NCBI GenBank assembly: GCA_002712765.1
Contig: PAUP01000046.1
Span: 1 to 64,000 of the forward strand
Length of the DNA: 64,000 nt
Direction of reading: 5' to 3'
DNA from: Cytophagaceae bacterium
GTDB lineage: Bacteria > Bacteroidota > Bacteroidia > Flavobacteriales > Flavobacteriaceae
Each line of letters starts with the position of its first letter. Position 1 is the stretch's first letter. Shown here piece by piece: positions 47,665-56,613 of this stretch. The notes under the pieces are model-generated. The model was not told where the DNA came from, did not search any database, and saw only the letters and a list, made by a program, of their open reading frames with translations. Position numbers and translations under genes: made by a program.

Positions 47665-48669
47665 TTAAGACATAATTTTGACCAATACTTCCTTTAAGAT
47701 ATCTTGAGAAGCATGAGCACTGGCGCCCACTCCTTTACTCTGTACATCGGCCTGTCGCAATAGCGTTATAGCCTGACTTACTTTTTTCATGGGGTAGTGA
47801 CGCGCCGCTGTTACATACTCGCCTACAAAGTAGGGATTGATACCCAAGGTTTTTGAAACGGTGTCTTTATCCTTTTTGGGTAGACCATGATACATGATAA
47901 GGTTGCTAAAAAAACCATACAAGGATGCCATAGTGAGCACTATAGGATGTTCTTTGGGATTTTGAATAAAATATTGTGCAATGCGCTGCGCCTTGACCAC
48001 ATCACGCTCTGCTATCGCTTTGCGCAATTCAAAACTGTTGAAATCTTTGCTGATACCGATGTTCTCTTCTATAGCTTCTGGGGTGATCTCACTTCCCTTG
48101 GGTAAAACAATCATCAATTTTTGAAGCTCATTTTTTATTTTTCCGAGACTCGTACCCAAATAATCGACCAAAATTTGAGCTGCCTTGGGCTGTATGTGAT
48201 AGCCTTCATCTATCAATACTCTGCGCAACCAGTCACTTACTTGATTGTCGTATAATTTTTTACTCTCGTAATGAACACCATTTTTCTTTAACGCTTTGCC
48301 AAGAGCTTTGCGTTTATCGAGTTTTTTGTATTTATAACAAATTACCAATACGGTACTAGGCTGTGGGTTTTCTACATAAGCGGCCAATTTATCGATGGTC
48401 CTAGATAGCTCCTGTGCCTCTTTTACAATAACGACCTGTCTTTCGGCCATCATGGGGTAGCGTTTGGCATTGCCAATTATGTCTTCTACAGTTACATCAC
48501 GACCATATAATACCACTTGATTAAAACCCTTGTCGGCTTCATCCAACACGTGATCTTCAATATAATCGGCGATTTGATCTATAAAATAAGGCTCTTCCCC
48601 GCTAAGAAAATATATCGGTTTAATAAGCCCTGATTTGATATCGGCTACTATAGATTTGGCGTGCTTCAC
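47665..48669 (-). CDS. holA: DNA polymerase III subunit delta
   Basis: The clamp-loader subunit that opens the sliding clamp, 334 residues. I start at GTG 48667-48669 (VKHAKSIVADIKSGLIKPIY then FLSGEEPYFIDQIADYI), because HolA proteins begin at this point. The open frame continues 54 codons upstream, but that part overlaps the start of the divergent gene at 48706. The AAA+-like N-terminal domain, KALKKNG segment, LGTSLGKIKNELQKL and the C-terminal collar helices (ITLLRQADVQSKGV) are typical. Confidence 0.9.
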   Translation of the reverse strand: MKHAKSIVADIKSGLIKPIYFLSGEEPYFIDQIADYIEDHVLDEADKGFNQVVLYGRDVTVEDIIGNAKRYPMMAERQVVIVKEAQELSRTIDKLAAYVENPQPSTVLVICYKYKKLDKRKALGKALKKNGVHYESKKLYDNQVSDWLRRVLIDEGYHIQPKAAQILVDYLGTSLGKIKNELQKLMIVLPKGSEITPEAIEENIGISKDFNSFELRKAIAERDVVKAQRIAQYFIQNPKEHPIVLTMASLYGFFSNLIMYHGLPKKDKDTVSKTLGINPYFVGEYVTAARHYPMKKVSQAITLLRQADVQSKGVGASAHASQDILKEVLVKIMS

Positions 48670-48705
48670 GGTTGTGATTTCTTTTGAGAACCTGTATTTT
48701 GCGCT

Positions 48706-49161
48706 ATGCAAAATTTGGCATTTCCCTCTTATAATTTTCGTCTCAAAAGTAGCGAAAACAAACCGTTTATATTTGACCTTGTTCGCAAAAAATTTGTCAG
48801 TTTGGCCCCAGAAGAATGGGTGCGTCAACATGTTTTACATTATTTAATTTACACCAAGTCCTATCCAAAACACCTGATCAATGTCGAAAAGGAAATTAAG
48901 GTAGGGCAAACAAAAAAACGCTACGATATCGTGGTGTACCAACCCGATGGCTCGCTTTTTCTCATGGTAGAATGCAAGGCCCCAAGCATTCCTATATCTC
49001 AAGCTGTTTTTGATCAAATCGCCCGCTACAACTTACCCTTGCAAGCTTCATACCTGATGGTAACAAATGGTTTGGCACATTATTATTGTACTATGGATTA
49101 TCAAAATGAGCAGTATTCCTTTTTGAGAGCCCTCCCCGATTATACCCCATCAAAAGCATAA
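48706..49161 (+). CDS. HsdR N-terminal-like PD-(D/E)XK protein
   Basis: 151 residues matching the type I restriction enzyme R protein N-terminal domain in isolation. The nuclease-like core is D74 (KRYDIVVY) with E89-C-K91 (LMVECKAP), a D-x14-ExK arrangement, followed by QAVFDQIARYNLPLQASYLMVTNG. There is no helicase domain and no hsdM/hsdS nearby, so it is not a restriction system. This stand-alone form, divergent from holA, is common in Bacteroidota. It may act in DNA repair or recombination; that is inference. Confidence 0.82.
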   Translation: MQNLAFPSYNFRLKSSENKPFIFDLVRKKFVSLAPEEWVRQHVLHYLIYTKSYPKHLINVEKEIKVGQTKKRYDIVVYQPDGSLFLMVECKAPSIPISQAVFDQIARYNLPLQASYLMVTNGLAHYYCTMDYQNEQYSFLRALPDYTPSKA

Positions 49162-49210
49162 ATTACAAATTGGCTAAGCTTCATTTTAAATTATATCTCA
49201 TCTTTGCTGT

Positions 49211-50215
49211 ATGAAAATTGCGGTGGTCATATTAAATTGGAACGGACGAGCACTACTAGAAGCCTATTTGCCTTCGGTAGTGACACATTCTCAGGATATG
49301 GCTAGGGTTTATCTCGCCGATAATGCCTCGACAGATGACTCGGTGGCTTTCTGCAAATCCCGCTTTCGCGAAAGCGTAACAATCATACAAAATGCACAAA
49401 ATGGCGGATATGCCAGAGGCTACAACCAAGCCCTGAAAAACATAAAAGCTGATATTTTTGTCTTGCTCAACAGCGATGTGGCGGTTACTCCTGGATGGTT
49501 AACTCCAGTCATAGCAGCGTTTGAAGCTCACCCAGACATTGCAGCGGCACAGCCTAAAATAAAAGACGTAAAGCGAAAAGACTATTTTGAGTATGCAGGA
49601 GCTGCTGGGGGGTTCTTGGACGGTTTGGGATATCCCTACTGTCGCGGCCGTATCTTTGATCGCTGCGAAAAAGATACTGGTCAATACGACAATACTATTG
49701 ATATACAATGGGCGAGCGGTGCTTGTTTGTTTGTACGCTCTCAGGTGTTTTGGGAGGTAGGCGGCTTAGACGAAGACTTTTTTGCTCATCAGGAAGAAAT
49801 TGATCTTTGCTGGCGAATAAAAAATAAGGGACACCGCATCATAGCCTGTGGATCAAGTGAGGTGTTTCACCTTGGTGGTGCGACTTTAGCCGCGGCACAT
49901 CCCAAAAAAACGTTCTACAACTTTAGAAACTCACTTTTTGCCTTGGTAAAGAATGTCTCCTCTCCTAGGGTATTTTTTTGTCTGTTTCTAAGACTAGTTT
50001 TGGATGGCGTAGCTGGTCTAAAATTTTTAACAGAAGGCAAACCTTCACACTTTATGGCCATTATAAAAGCCCATTTTAGTTTTTATGGTTACTTTTTAAA
50101 AATGTGGCACAAACGGGCACAGCAACTTAGCTCAGCGGGGAGCTATTACACTGTAAATAGTATCGTCGTAGCATATTTTATACGGCAGAAAAAAAACTTT
50201 CGCGATCTCGAATAG
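49211..50215 (+). CDS. Family 2 glycosyltransferase
   Basis: 334 residues. The GT-A nucleotide-binding start VVILNWNGRALLEAYLPSV, DNASTDDSV near 38-46 and the DxD-like LNSDVAV near 88 are GT2/rhamnosyltransferase-like. WASGACLFVRSQVFWEVGGLDEDFFAHQEEIDLCWR is the acceptor-side ED motif. The C-terminal third is hydrophobic and membrane-associated. Palindrome copy 8 is read RFRES near residues 51-55. It is remote from the polysaccharide operon; the donor sugar is unknown. Confidence 0.9.
   Translation: MKIAVVILNWNGRALLEAYLPSVVTHSQDMARVYLADNASTDDSVAFCKSRFRESVTIIQNAQNGGYARGYNQALKNIKADIFVLLNSDVAVTPGWLTPVIAAFEAHPDIAAAQPKIKDVKRKDYFEYAGAAGGFLDGLGYPYCRGRIFDRCEKDTGQYDNTIDIQWASGACLFVRSQVFWEVGGLDEDFFAHQEEIDLCWRIKNKGHRIIACGSSEVFHLGGATLAAAHPKKTFYNFRNSLFALVKNVSSPRVFFCLFLRLVLDGVAGLKFLTEGKPSHFMAIIKAHFSFYGYFLKMWHKRAQQLSSAGSYYTVNSIVVAYFIRQKKNFRDLE
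49362..49375. repeat. Palindrome GCTTTCGCGAAAGC, copy 8
   Basis: Exact copy, read in a different phase as RFRES (KSRFRESVT) in the GT2 gene. Confidence 0.9.
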
Positions 50216-50297
50216 AAAGTATAAAAATGTGTTAATCGCTATTTTAACATTTTGCAATTGTATACTTTTACAGTATCCATTTTAAAACAATCTAGAA

Positions 50298-51155
50298 ATG
50301 AAAAATATGTTAATTGTGTCGGCATCTGCCCTTCTATTGATGACTTCTTGCGTATCAAAGAAAGAGTATGCTGCCTTAGAAGCTCGTCAAAAAGAAACAC
50401 AGGACCTGTTAAATTCGGCTACGGTAAAGCTCAATAGTTGTTTGGAAGAAAAAGCAAGTGCCACAGCAACGGTAGACGCGCTTAAAGACCAAGTTGAAAC
50501 CTTAAAGAAAACCAATAACGATTTAATTAATACTCAGGGTAATTTGACGACGCTCACTACCCAAGGTGCGCAAACGCTTGAAAAGTCACTAGAGCAAATC
50601 AGAGAAAAAGATTTACAAATCAAAACCATGCGAGATGCGATTACCAAAAAGGATAGTGTCACACTTGCCTTGGTTACTAGTCTTAAAGGCGCCTTAGGAA
50701 ATATTTCTGACGAAGACATTGAAGTTAATGTCGAGAAAGGAGTGGTCTACGTCTCTATCTCGGATAAACTACTATTCAAAAGTGGGCAATATAATATCAC
50801 CTCTGCACGAGCCAAAGAAGTGCTAGGCAAAGTAGCTACAGTGGTAAAAGCCAAGCCAGAGCTCGAATTTATGGTAGAAGGCCATACAGATGATAAACCT
50901 ATCAAAAATGCAGTCTTACAAGACAATTGGGATTTAAGTGTGAAAAGAGCGACCTCGGTAGTTCGAATTTTACAAGAAGATTTTGGTGTGCCACCACAAC
51001 GAATGGTAGCTGCAGGACGTAGTTACTATGTACCTTTAGAAAGTAATGACACTGCTTCTGGTAGAGCCAGAAATAGACGTACACGAATTGTAGTACTTCC
51101 TAAATTAGATCAATTTTATAAATTGGTAGAGGACGGAATGAAAAAAGCCGAATAA
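50298..51155 (+). CDS. OmpA/MotB-domain lipoprotein with coiled-coil
   Basis: 285 residues. A lipoprotein signal (LLMTSC, Cys at 18) is followed by a coiled-coil of about 100 residues (YAALEARQKETQDLLNSATV) and the OmpA C-terminal domain at about 150-270. The peptidoglycan-binding signature is FMVEGHTDDKPI with DLSVKRATSVVRIL and GRARNRRTRIVV. It should tether the outer membrane to peptidoglycan. It is monocistronic and followed by a terminator. Confidence 0.92.
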   Translation: MKNMLIVSASALLLMTSCVSKKEYAALEARQKETQDLLNSATVKLNSCLEEKASATATVDALKDQVETLKKTNNDLINTQGNLTTLTTQGAQTLEKSLEQIREKDLQIKTMRDAITKKDSVTLALVTSLKGALGNISDEDIEVNVEKGVVYVSISDKLLFKSGQYNITSARAKEVLGKVATVVKAKPELEFMVEGHTDDKPIKNAVLQDNWDLSVKRATSVVRILQEDFGVPPQRMVAAGRSYYVPLESNDTASGRARNRRTRIVVLPKLDQFYKLVEDGMKKAE

Positions 51156-51183
51156 CTATCAGTTATAGTTTTCCAAAAAAATG

Positions 51184-51210
51184 AGCCGCTCTTACAAGCG
51201 GCTTTTTTTT
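51184..51210 (+). terminator. Rho-independent terminator of the OmpA-like gene
   Basis: The stem AGCCGCT/AGCGGCT has a 5-nt loop (CTTAC region) and is followed by TTTTTTTT. Confidence 0.88.
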
Positions 51211-51229
51211 GTGAGAAATATTAAATTTT

Positions 51230-51311
51230 ATCGATGAAATACACAAATAGTAAAGAGTTATATCGACCAAATACACAATAGAAAGAAATCAAACATCGAT
51301 GAAATACACAA
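51230..51311. repeat. Three direct repeats spaced 32-33 bp upstream of the LRR gene
   Basis: ATCGATGAAATACACAA starts at 51230, ATCGACCAAATACACAA at 51262 and ATCGATGAAATACACAA at 51295. The spacings of 32 and 33 bp are close to three helical turns, placing the sites on one face of DNA. Further ATCGAT sites follow at 51346 and 51366. Confidence 0.75.
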
Positions 51312-51389
51312 TACAACATCATTATGTTAAAATTATATGTATTATATCGATTATATCGTGTTTTTAATCGATTTATGTGTCGTTCATCC

Positions 51390-51397
51390 TATATTTG
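51390..51397 (+). promoter_or_regulatory. -7 element of the LRR gene
   Basis: TATATTTG is a full match to TAnnTTTG. It ends 21 nt before the ATG at 51419, which supports that start over the ATG at 51407. Confidence 0.55.
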
Positions 51398-51418
51398 ATT
51401 TAAACAATGCCAACCGAT

Positions 51419-52183
51419 ATGAAAATCATTACCTCTTTTCTTCTTTTAGCGATGCTCTCGTTTTCTGCGATTGCTGGTGTTTCTCCCAAAGAGAAACAAG
51501 CGTTAATTGATTTGTATACTGCGACCAATGGTGCACAATGGAATACCACTTGGAATCTTGATGCCGAAGTAGCTACTTGGAAAGGAGTAACAGTTTTTAA
51601 GGATAAAGTAATTGCACTACACCTTGTTGATAATAATCTTAATGGAACACTTCCTGAGAGTATTGGTGATTTGCAAAACCTAAAAGTGATCAATCTTCAC
51701 AAAAACAATATAACAGGTAATATCCCTGTGTCAATAACATCTATTAAAGGATTAAAAAGCGTCAATCTTTCATTTAATAAACTGGATGGAGCCATTCCTT
51801 CTCATATAACGAATTTGACAAATTTAGAATATGTTGATTTATTCTTTAATAACCTCTCGGGTCAATTACCAGAAAATATAGGCGCCCTAACCAAATTGCG
51901 TCGCCTTAGTATATACAGCAATCAAATTACAGGGACATTACCTAGTTCTATTACAGCCTTAACCAATCTTAGAGATTTACAAGTGAGCAGTAATAAGTTA
52001 TCTGGAACTTTACCAGAAGGTATGGATGCTATGATAGCATTAGAACGTATTAGTCTTTTTGACAATGATTTTTCAGGAATGATTCCTCAACGTATAGAGC
52101 AAATAGTTGGTTTGAATCAAATCGAAGTTGCTGGCAATAATTTTAAGGCGCCTTCAGCAGGTGTGATTGCGGCCAATGAATAA
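51419..52183 (+). CDS. Secreted plant-type leucine-rich-repeat protein
   Basis: 254 residues from ATG 51419 with a signal peptide (about 1-18, ending SAIAG). An N-cap region KEKQALIDLYTATNGAQWN then TTWNLDAEVATWKGV precedes about seven 24-residue LRRs of the plant-type pattern LxxLxLxxNxLxGxIPxx, e.g. LEYVDLFFNNLSGQLPENIG. It has no T9SS tail or anchor in view, so it is probably a soluble or surface-associated binding protein. It is monocistronic, with an unusual repeat-rich upstream region and its own terminator. Confidence 0.88.
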   Translation: MKIITSFLLLAMLSFSAIAGVSPKEKQALIDLYTATNGAQWNTTWNLDAEVATWKGVTVFKDKVIALHLVDNNLNGTLPESIGDLQNLKVINLHKNNITGNIPVSITSIKGLKSVNLSFNKLDGAIPSHITNLTNLEYVDLFFNNLSGQLPENIGALTKLRRLSIYSNQITGTLPSSITALTNLRDLQVSSNKLSGTLPEGMDAMIALERISLFDNDFSGMIPQRIEQIVGLNQIEVAGNNFKAPSAGVIAANE

Positions 52184-52231
52184 TGATTTTTACACTTGTT
52201 AACCCCAAATCATAATAACAGGTAAGTAGAG

Positions 52232-52258
52232 AAGCCTCCATCACGGAGGCTTTTTTTG
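52232..52258 (+). terminator. Rho-independent terminator of the LRR gene
   Basis: The stem AAGCCTCC/GGAGGCTT has an ATCAC loop and is followed by a T run. Confidence 0.88.
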
Positions 52259-52355
52259 TGAACCATTTTAAAGCAGCGCAGAGGGAAATCATATAGCAGT
52301 ACACTACCCTACACAGTATTGTATTTCTAGCTAATGTCTAGAAGGGAAATAGGAA

Positions 52356-52973
52356 TTAAATGTCAAGACTCCCTTTGCCTTCACGAATCAAAACGGGCTC
52401 ATTGGCTGTGAGATCTATAACTGTTGAGGCTACATTATCACCATAGCCTCCATCAACTACCACATCGACCAAATTTTGCCATTTTTCAAAAATAAGCTCG
52501 GGGTCTGTCATATACTCGATCACCTCATCCTCATCATATATTGAAGTACTCACAATTGGATTTCCTAGCTCGCGTACAATAGAACGAGTTATTTCATTAT
52601 CTGGAACACGTATACCTACCTCCTTTTTCTTTTTAAAAACGGTAGGCAAATTATTATTACCTGGTAAAATAAAAGTATAGGGGCCTGGCAGTGCTCTTTT
52701 GAGTATTTTAAACGTTCTGGTATCAATTTGTTTGACATAATCGGATAAGTTGCTCAAATCTTCACAAACAAACGAAAAATTAGCTTTCTCTAATTTGACC
52801 CCTTTGATCTGAGCCAGTTTTTCTAGTGCCCTGTTGTTGGTAATATCACAGCCTAGGGCATAAACCGTATCACTTGGGTAAATGACCAAACCGCCATCTC
52901 TAATAATGTCCACTACCCGTCGTACTTCTTTGGGGTTAGGATTTTCTTCATATAATTTTATAAGTACCGCCAT
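52356..52973 (-). CDS. Sua5/YciO/YrdC family protein (threonylcarbamoyl-AMP synthase-like)
   Basis: 205 residues with a YrdC fold. IIRDGGLVIYPSDTVYALGCDITN is the nucleotide/threonine-binding start; KRALPGPYTFILPGN, VGIRVPDNEITRSIVRELGNPIVSTS and VDVVVDGGYGDNVASTVIDL follow, ending LIREGKGSLDI. It resembles the YciO branch more than TsaC. Synthesis of threonylcarbamoyl-AMP for tRNA t6A is the expected chemistry, but YciO proteins may differ. Confidence 0.87.
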   Translation of the reverse strand: MAVLIKLYEENPNPKEVRRVVDIIRDGGLVIYPSDTVYALGCDITNNRALEKLAQIKGVKLEKANFSFVCEDLSNLSDYVKQIDTRTFKILKRALPGPYTFILPGNNNLPTVFKKKKEVGIRVPDNEITRSIVRELGNPIVSTSIYDEDEVIEYMTDPELIFEKWQNLVDVVVDGGYGDNVASTVIDLTANEPVLIREGKGSLDI

Positions 52974-53134
52974 CGTATTTTTTTACTCTAAGATACGTGG
53001 TTTTTTATCAAATCCGATCTCTTTTTTTAAAGCAGATAGCTGCTTTACAAGGTTTTAAGCTAGGATTTAATGCAATTGGCCATATCGTACAAACATAAAA
53101 TGTCTTTTTTTACGTTAGCTTAAAAATAGTCACC

Positions 53135-54058
53135 ATGAATAAAAGTCACTACGCCCTATTAATTTCCTTAGTTGCATTGCTGCTTTTTACTGCCTGTTCT
53201 TCTTCAGACGATGCCATTGAGATAGAAGACCAAACAGTAGAAGATACAGATACCTCAGATGATACCGATGAAAGCCTGGCGGCTTCCACCCTACTTAATG
53301 TTTCTTATGGAGAAAATGAGCAACAAGTGTATGATATCTATCTCCCTGCCAATCGCAGTGCCACCAAAACTAAAGTGATTTTGCTCGTTCACGGTGGCGG
53401 ATGGACAGGAGGAGACAAGGCAGATATGACCGAGTTTGTAAGCTTTATCACTGCGACTTATCCCGATCACGCCATCGTCAATACCAATTATGTCTTGGCT
53501 ACGTTCACGGGTATTCCCGCTTTTCCCAATCAATATGAAGATTTGGCGGCGGTAGTGGCCCAACTCAAAACACAAAGTGACGACCTTCAGATCTTTCCAG
53601 AATTTGGTATGATAGGCAGCAGTGCCGGCGCCCATCTATCTATGATGTATGATTATGTATACGACACTCAAGACGATATCAAATTTGTAGCCAATATTGT
53701 AGGACCCTCAGATTTTACAGATCCCTTTTATGCCGATGACCCAAGCTTTTCTATCGCTTTGGATCTTTTTGTAGACGAAGATGCTTTTCCTCCAGGTACA
53801 GATTATGCCGCGGCCAATAGTCCCGTTCAAGTGGTTACCGAAACAGCAAGTCCTACCTTAATGTTTTATGGTGATATGGATCCTCTGGTACCTCTTAGCA
53901 ATGGTAATAGATTAGATTCGGCCTTGTTTGCCAAGAATATTACGCACTTGTATACGATATATAATGGGGGTCACGGAGACGATTGGAGCGATGCAGACCG
54001 GGCAGATTTGACGATAAAAATTAGCCAGTATATTGACACCTATCTGCCTATTCAATAA
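53135..54058 (+). CDS. Alpha/beta hydrolase (carboxylesterase-like) lipoprotein
   Basis: 307 residues. A lipoprotein signal (LLLFTAC, Cys at 21) is followed by SSSDD and a Thr/Asp-rich linker, a pattern often seen on surface lipoproteins of Flavobacteriia. The hydrolase domain has the HGGGW oxyanion motif near 88 (VHGGGWTGGDKAD), the nucleophile Ser in GSSAGAHLS near 163, the acidic residue in FYGDMDPLVPL and the His in YNGGHGDDW. It belongs to the BD-FAE/hormone-sensitive-lipase-like group. The gene overlaps the convergent uvrD by 11 bp. Confidence 0.88.
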   Translation: MNKSHYALLISLVALLLFTACSSSDDAIEIEDQTVEDTDTSDDTDESLAASTLLNVSYGENEQQVYDIYLPANRSATKTKVILLVHGGGWTGGDKADMTEFVSFITATYPDHAIVNTNYVLATFTGIPAFPNQYEDLAAVVAQLKTQSDDLQIFPEFGMIGSSAGAHLSMMYDYVYDTQDDIKFVANIVGPSDFTDPFYADDPSFSIALDLFVDEDAFPPGTDYAAANSPVQVVTETASPTLMFYGDMDPLVPLSNGNRLDSALFAKNITHLYTIYNGGHGDDWSDADRADLTIKISQYIDTYLPIQ

Positions 54059-56384
54059 TCTTAAGTTTGGCAAAGCGCAACAACAGCTTTTTGAGTCCTC
54101 CATTTTCAAAGTTGATCTCTGCCTTTTGATCCTGACCCTTGCCTTCTAGACGGGCTACAATACCTCGTCCAAAACGAATATGCTCTACAACAGTCCCTTC
54201 GTCTATGGCTCCTACCAGACTAGGGAGAGCTTCATTTGATGCGGCTGGCTTAATTTTTCGGAGTTTACGCAATTGATCTTGCGTTGGGGTTCCTATTTTG
54301 GGTGGTGTACCACTCACTGGCTTTTTTAGTCGTAATTTACTCTTATCAATATCCCCAAATATATCAGTGTCTACTAATGGTTTATACCGATAACTATTCA
54401 CTGGTGTTTGATAATCCAAATAGACATCATCTATTTCTTCTATAAATCGAGATGGCTCTGCATCTACCAATTTACCCCATCGATATCTCGACTCGGTATA
54501 GGTGAGATAAGCTTGTTTTTCGGCGCGGGTAAGCGCCACATAAAACAAACGACGCTCTTCTTCCAATTCACTTCGGGTATTCATACTCATTGCGCTAGGA
54601 AATAAGTCTTCTTCCATCCCGACGATATACACAAAAGGAAATTCCAGCCCTTTAGCCAGGTGAATCGTCATTAGGGCTACTCTATCATCATCCCCTTTGT
54701 CATCATCCATGGTTGTGGCCAGAGCAACATCTTCCAAAAATTCGGCTAGCGACCCTGTAGTATCGGCTAGTTGTTTCTGTTCTTCGACAAAATCGCGCAT
54801 ACCATTGAGCAATTCTTCAATGTTTTCTATACGCGCAATACCTTCTGGTGTTCCATCTTTTTTAAGTTCTTGAAGTAATCCCGTCTTTTTGGCAACATGC
54901 TCGGCAAGTTCAAAGGCATCTCCAGTCTCGTTGAGAATCTGAAAACTTTTGATCATGGTCACAAAATTGGCAATACGCGTTTGGGTACCTCTATTGATAT
55001 TCATAGAAGGTCCTAACTGCTCAATTTTTTCCATGACCTCAAAAATTGAACGACCATAGTGTTTGGCCGCAACCACTAGTTTATCTATGGTTGTCCCACC
55101 TATACCACGAGTCGGGTAATTAATCACGCGTTTGAGGGCTTCTTCGTCCTTGGGATTGATCACCAATCGCAAATACCCCAGCACATCTTTAATTTCTTTG
55201 CGCTGATAAAAAGATAGTCCTCCATAAATGCGATAGGGAATATCTCTTTTTCTCAAGGCGTCTTCCATCGCTCTAGATTGCGCATTGGTACGGTACAATA
55301 TTGCAAAATCACCATTTTTGAGCTGGTGGTTCATACGGTTCTCAAAAATACTCGAGGCAACATAACGCCCTTCTTCCCCATCGGTGGGCGAGCGATGAAC
55401 AATGATTTGACCTCCGTCTTCATTGGCAGTCCAGACTTTCTTATCTAGCCGTGTTTTGTTTTTTTCGATGACAGAGTTTGCCGCTTCTACGATGTTTTTG
55501 GAAGACCTGTAATTTTGTTCCAAACGGTACATAGCCACATTATCATAATCCTTCTGGAAGTTCATAATGTTGCTAATGTTAGCTCCTCTAAAGGCATAAA
55601 TACTTTGAGAATCGTCTCCTACTACACATATATTTTGAAATTTATCGGAGAGGGCTTTTACAATCAGGTATTGTGAGTGATTGGTATCCTGATACTCATC
55701 AACCAATATATATTTAAATCGATTTTGGTATTTCTGCAACACCTCAGGAAAGCGGTTGAGCAATTCGTTGGTACGCAGGAGTAAATCATCAAAATCCATG
55801 GCACCAGCTTTAAAACATCTATCGACGTATTCGGCATAGATTTCTCCCATACGCGGTCGCTTGGCCATAGCGTCTGCTTCGACCAATTCTGGGTTATTCA
55901 TATAAGCCTTTACCGTAATTAGGCTATTTTTAAAAGAGGAAATTCGATTCTGGATCTGCTTGTATTTATACACATCCTTATCGAGTTGCAATTCTTTGAT
56001 TATTGCGCTAATGAGTCGCTGCGAATCTTGAGTATCGTAAATCGTAAAATTAGAAGGGTAGCCAAGTTTATCGGCTTCAAAGCGAAGTATTTTGGCAAAA
56101 ATGGAGTGAAAGGTACCCATCCATAAATTTTTGGCCTCACTATTCCCGACGATCCCTGCGATACGTTTTTTCATTTCACGCGCTGCTTTATTGGTAAAGG
56201 TCAAAGCCAAAATATTAAAGGCATCTACCCCTTGACTCATCAAATATGCAATACGCAAAGTAAGCACTCTGGTCTTCCCAGAACCCGCTCCTGCAATGAC
56301 AATTAGGGCACCCTCTTTGTGTAAGGTAGGTGCTCTTTGGGCCTCATTTAGCCCTTCTATATATACTTCCAGTTTTGAATCCAT
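54048..56384 (-). CDS. uvrD: UvrD/PcrA-type ATP-dependent 3'-5' DNA helicase
   Basis: 778 residues with all SF1A motifs: Walker A IAGAGSGKTRVL near 31, TFTNKAAREMKKRI (Ia), DFDDLLLR, LVDEYQDTN (II), VGDDSQSIYAFRGA (III), LEQNYRSSKNI (IV), VALMTIHLAKGLEFPFVYIVG (V) and VALTRAEKQAYLTY (VI). The C-terminal Tudor-like domain (GTVVEHIRFGRGIVARLEGKG) binds RNA polymerase in PcrA. It acts in nucleotide excision and mismatch repair. Confidence 0.95.
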   Translation of the reverse strand: MDSKLEVYIEGLNEAQRAPTLHKEGALIVIAGAGSGKTRVLTLRIAYLMSQGVDAFNILALTFTNKAAREMKKRIAGIVGNSEAKNLWMGTFHSIFAKILRFEADKLGYPSNFTIYDTQDSQRLISAIIKELQLDKDVYKYKQIQNRISSFKNSLITVKAYMNNPELVEADAMAKRPRMGEIYAEYVDRCFKAGAMDFDDLLLRTNELLNRFPEVLQKYQNRFKYILVDEYQDTNHSQYLIVKALSDKFQNICVVGDDSQSIYAFRGANISNIMNFQKDYDNVAMYRLEQNYRSSKNIVEAANSVIEKNKTRLDKKVWTANEDGGQIIVHRSPTDGEEGRYVASSIFENRMNHQLKNGDFAILYRTNAQSRAMEDALRKRDIPYRIYGGLSFYQRKEIKDVLGYLRLVINPKDEEALKRVINYPTRGIGGTTIDKLVVAAKHYGRSIFEVMEKIEQLGPSMNINRGTQTRIANFVTMIKSFQILNETGDAFELAEHVAKKTGLLQELKKDGTPEGIARIENIEELLNGMRDFVEEQKQLADTTGSLAEFLEDVALATTMDDDKGDDDRVALMTIHLAKGLEFPFVYIVGMEEDLFPSAMSMNTRSELEEERRLFYVALTRAEKQAYLTYTESRYRWGKLVDAEPSRFIEEIDDVYLDYQTPVNSYRYKPLVDTDIFGDIDKSKLRLKKPVSGTPPKIGTPTQDQLRKLRKIKPAASNEALPSLVGAIDEGTVVEHIRFGRGIVARLEGKGQDQKAEINFENGGLKKLLLRFAKLKIIE

Positions 56385-56613
56385 AGCAAGGTTCTAAAGT
56401 ACGATTTGAAGGTAAAACTCAAAACTACTTTGAGATGTTTTTCGGTCATTTTTTTAACAGGCTATCCCTAGAGTTTCTTTATAAAATTGTGGTTGTTTAT
56501 TGTATAGGACTCCACCTAGTCGCTATTTTTACGACAGCTACACAAGTACAAGGATCGACTGTTTGACACAGCACATTATTAGATTCTGTATCTTTCTCTC
56601 AAAATAGACTTTT

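Noticed and set aside
48706-49161. Restriction-modification locus
   Set aside because: Only the HsdR N-terminal-like domain is present. There is no helicase domain, methyltransferase or specificity gene nearby.
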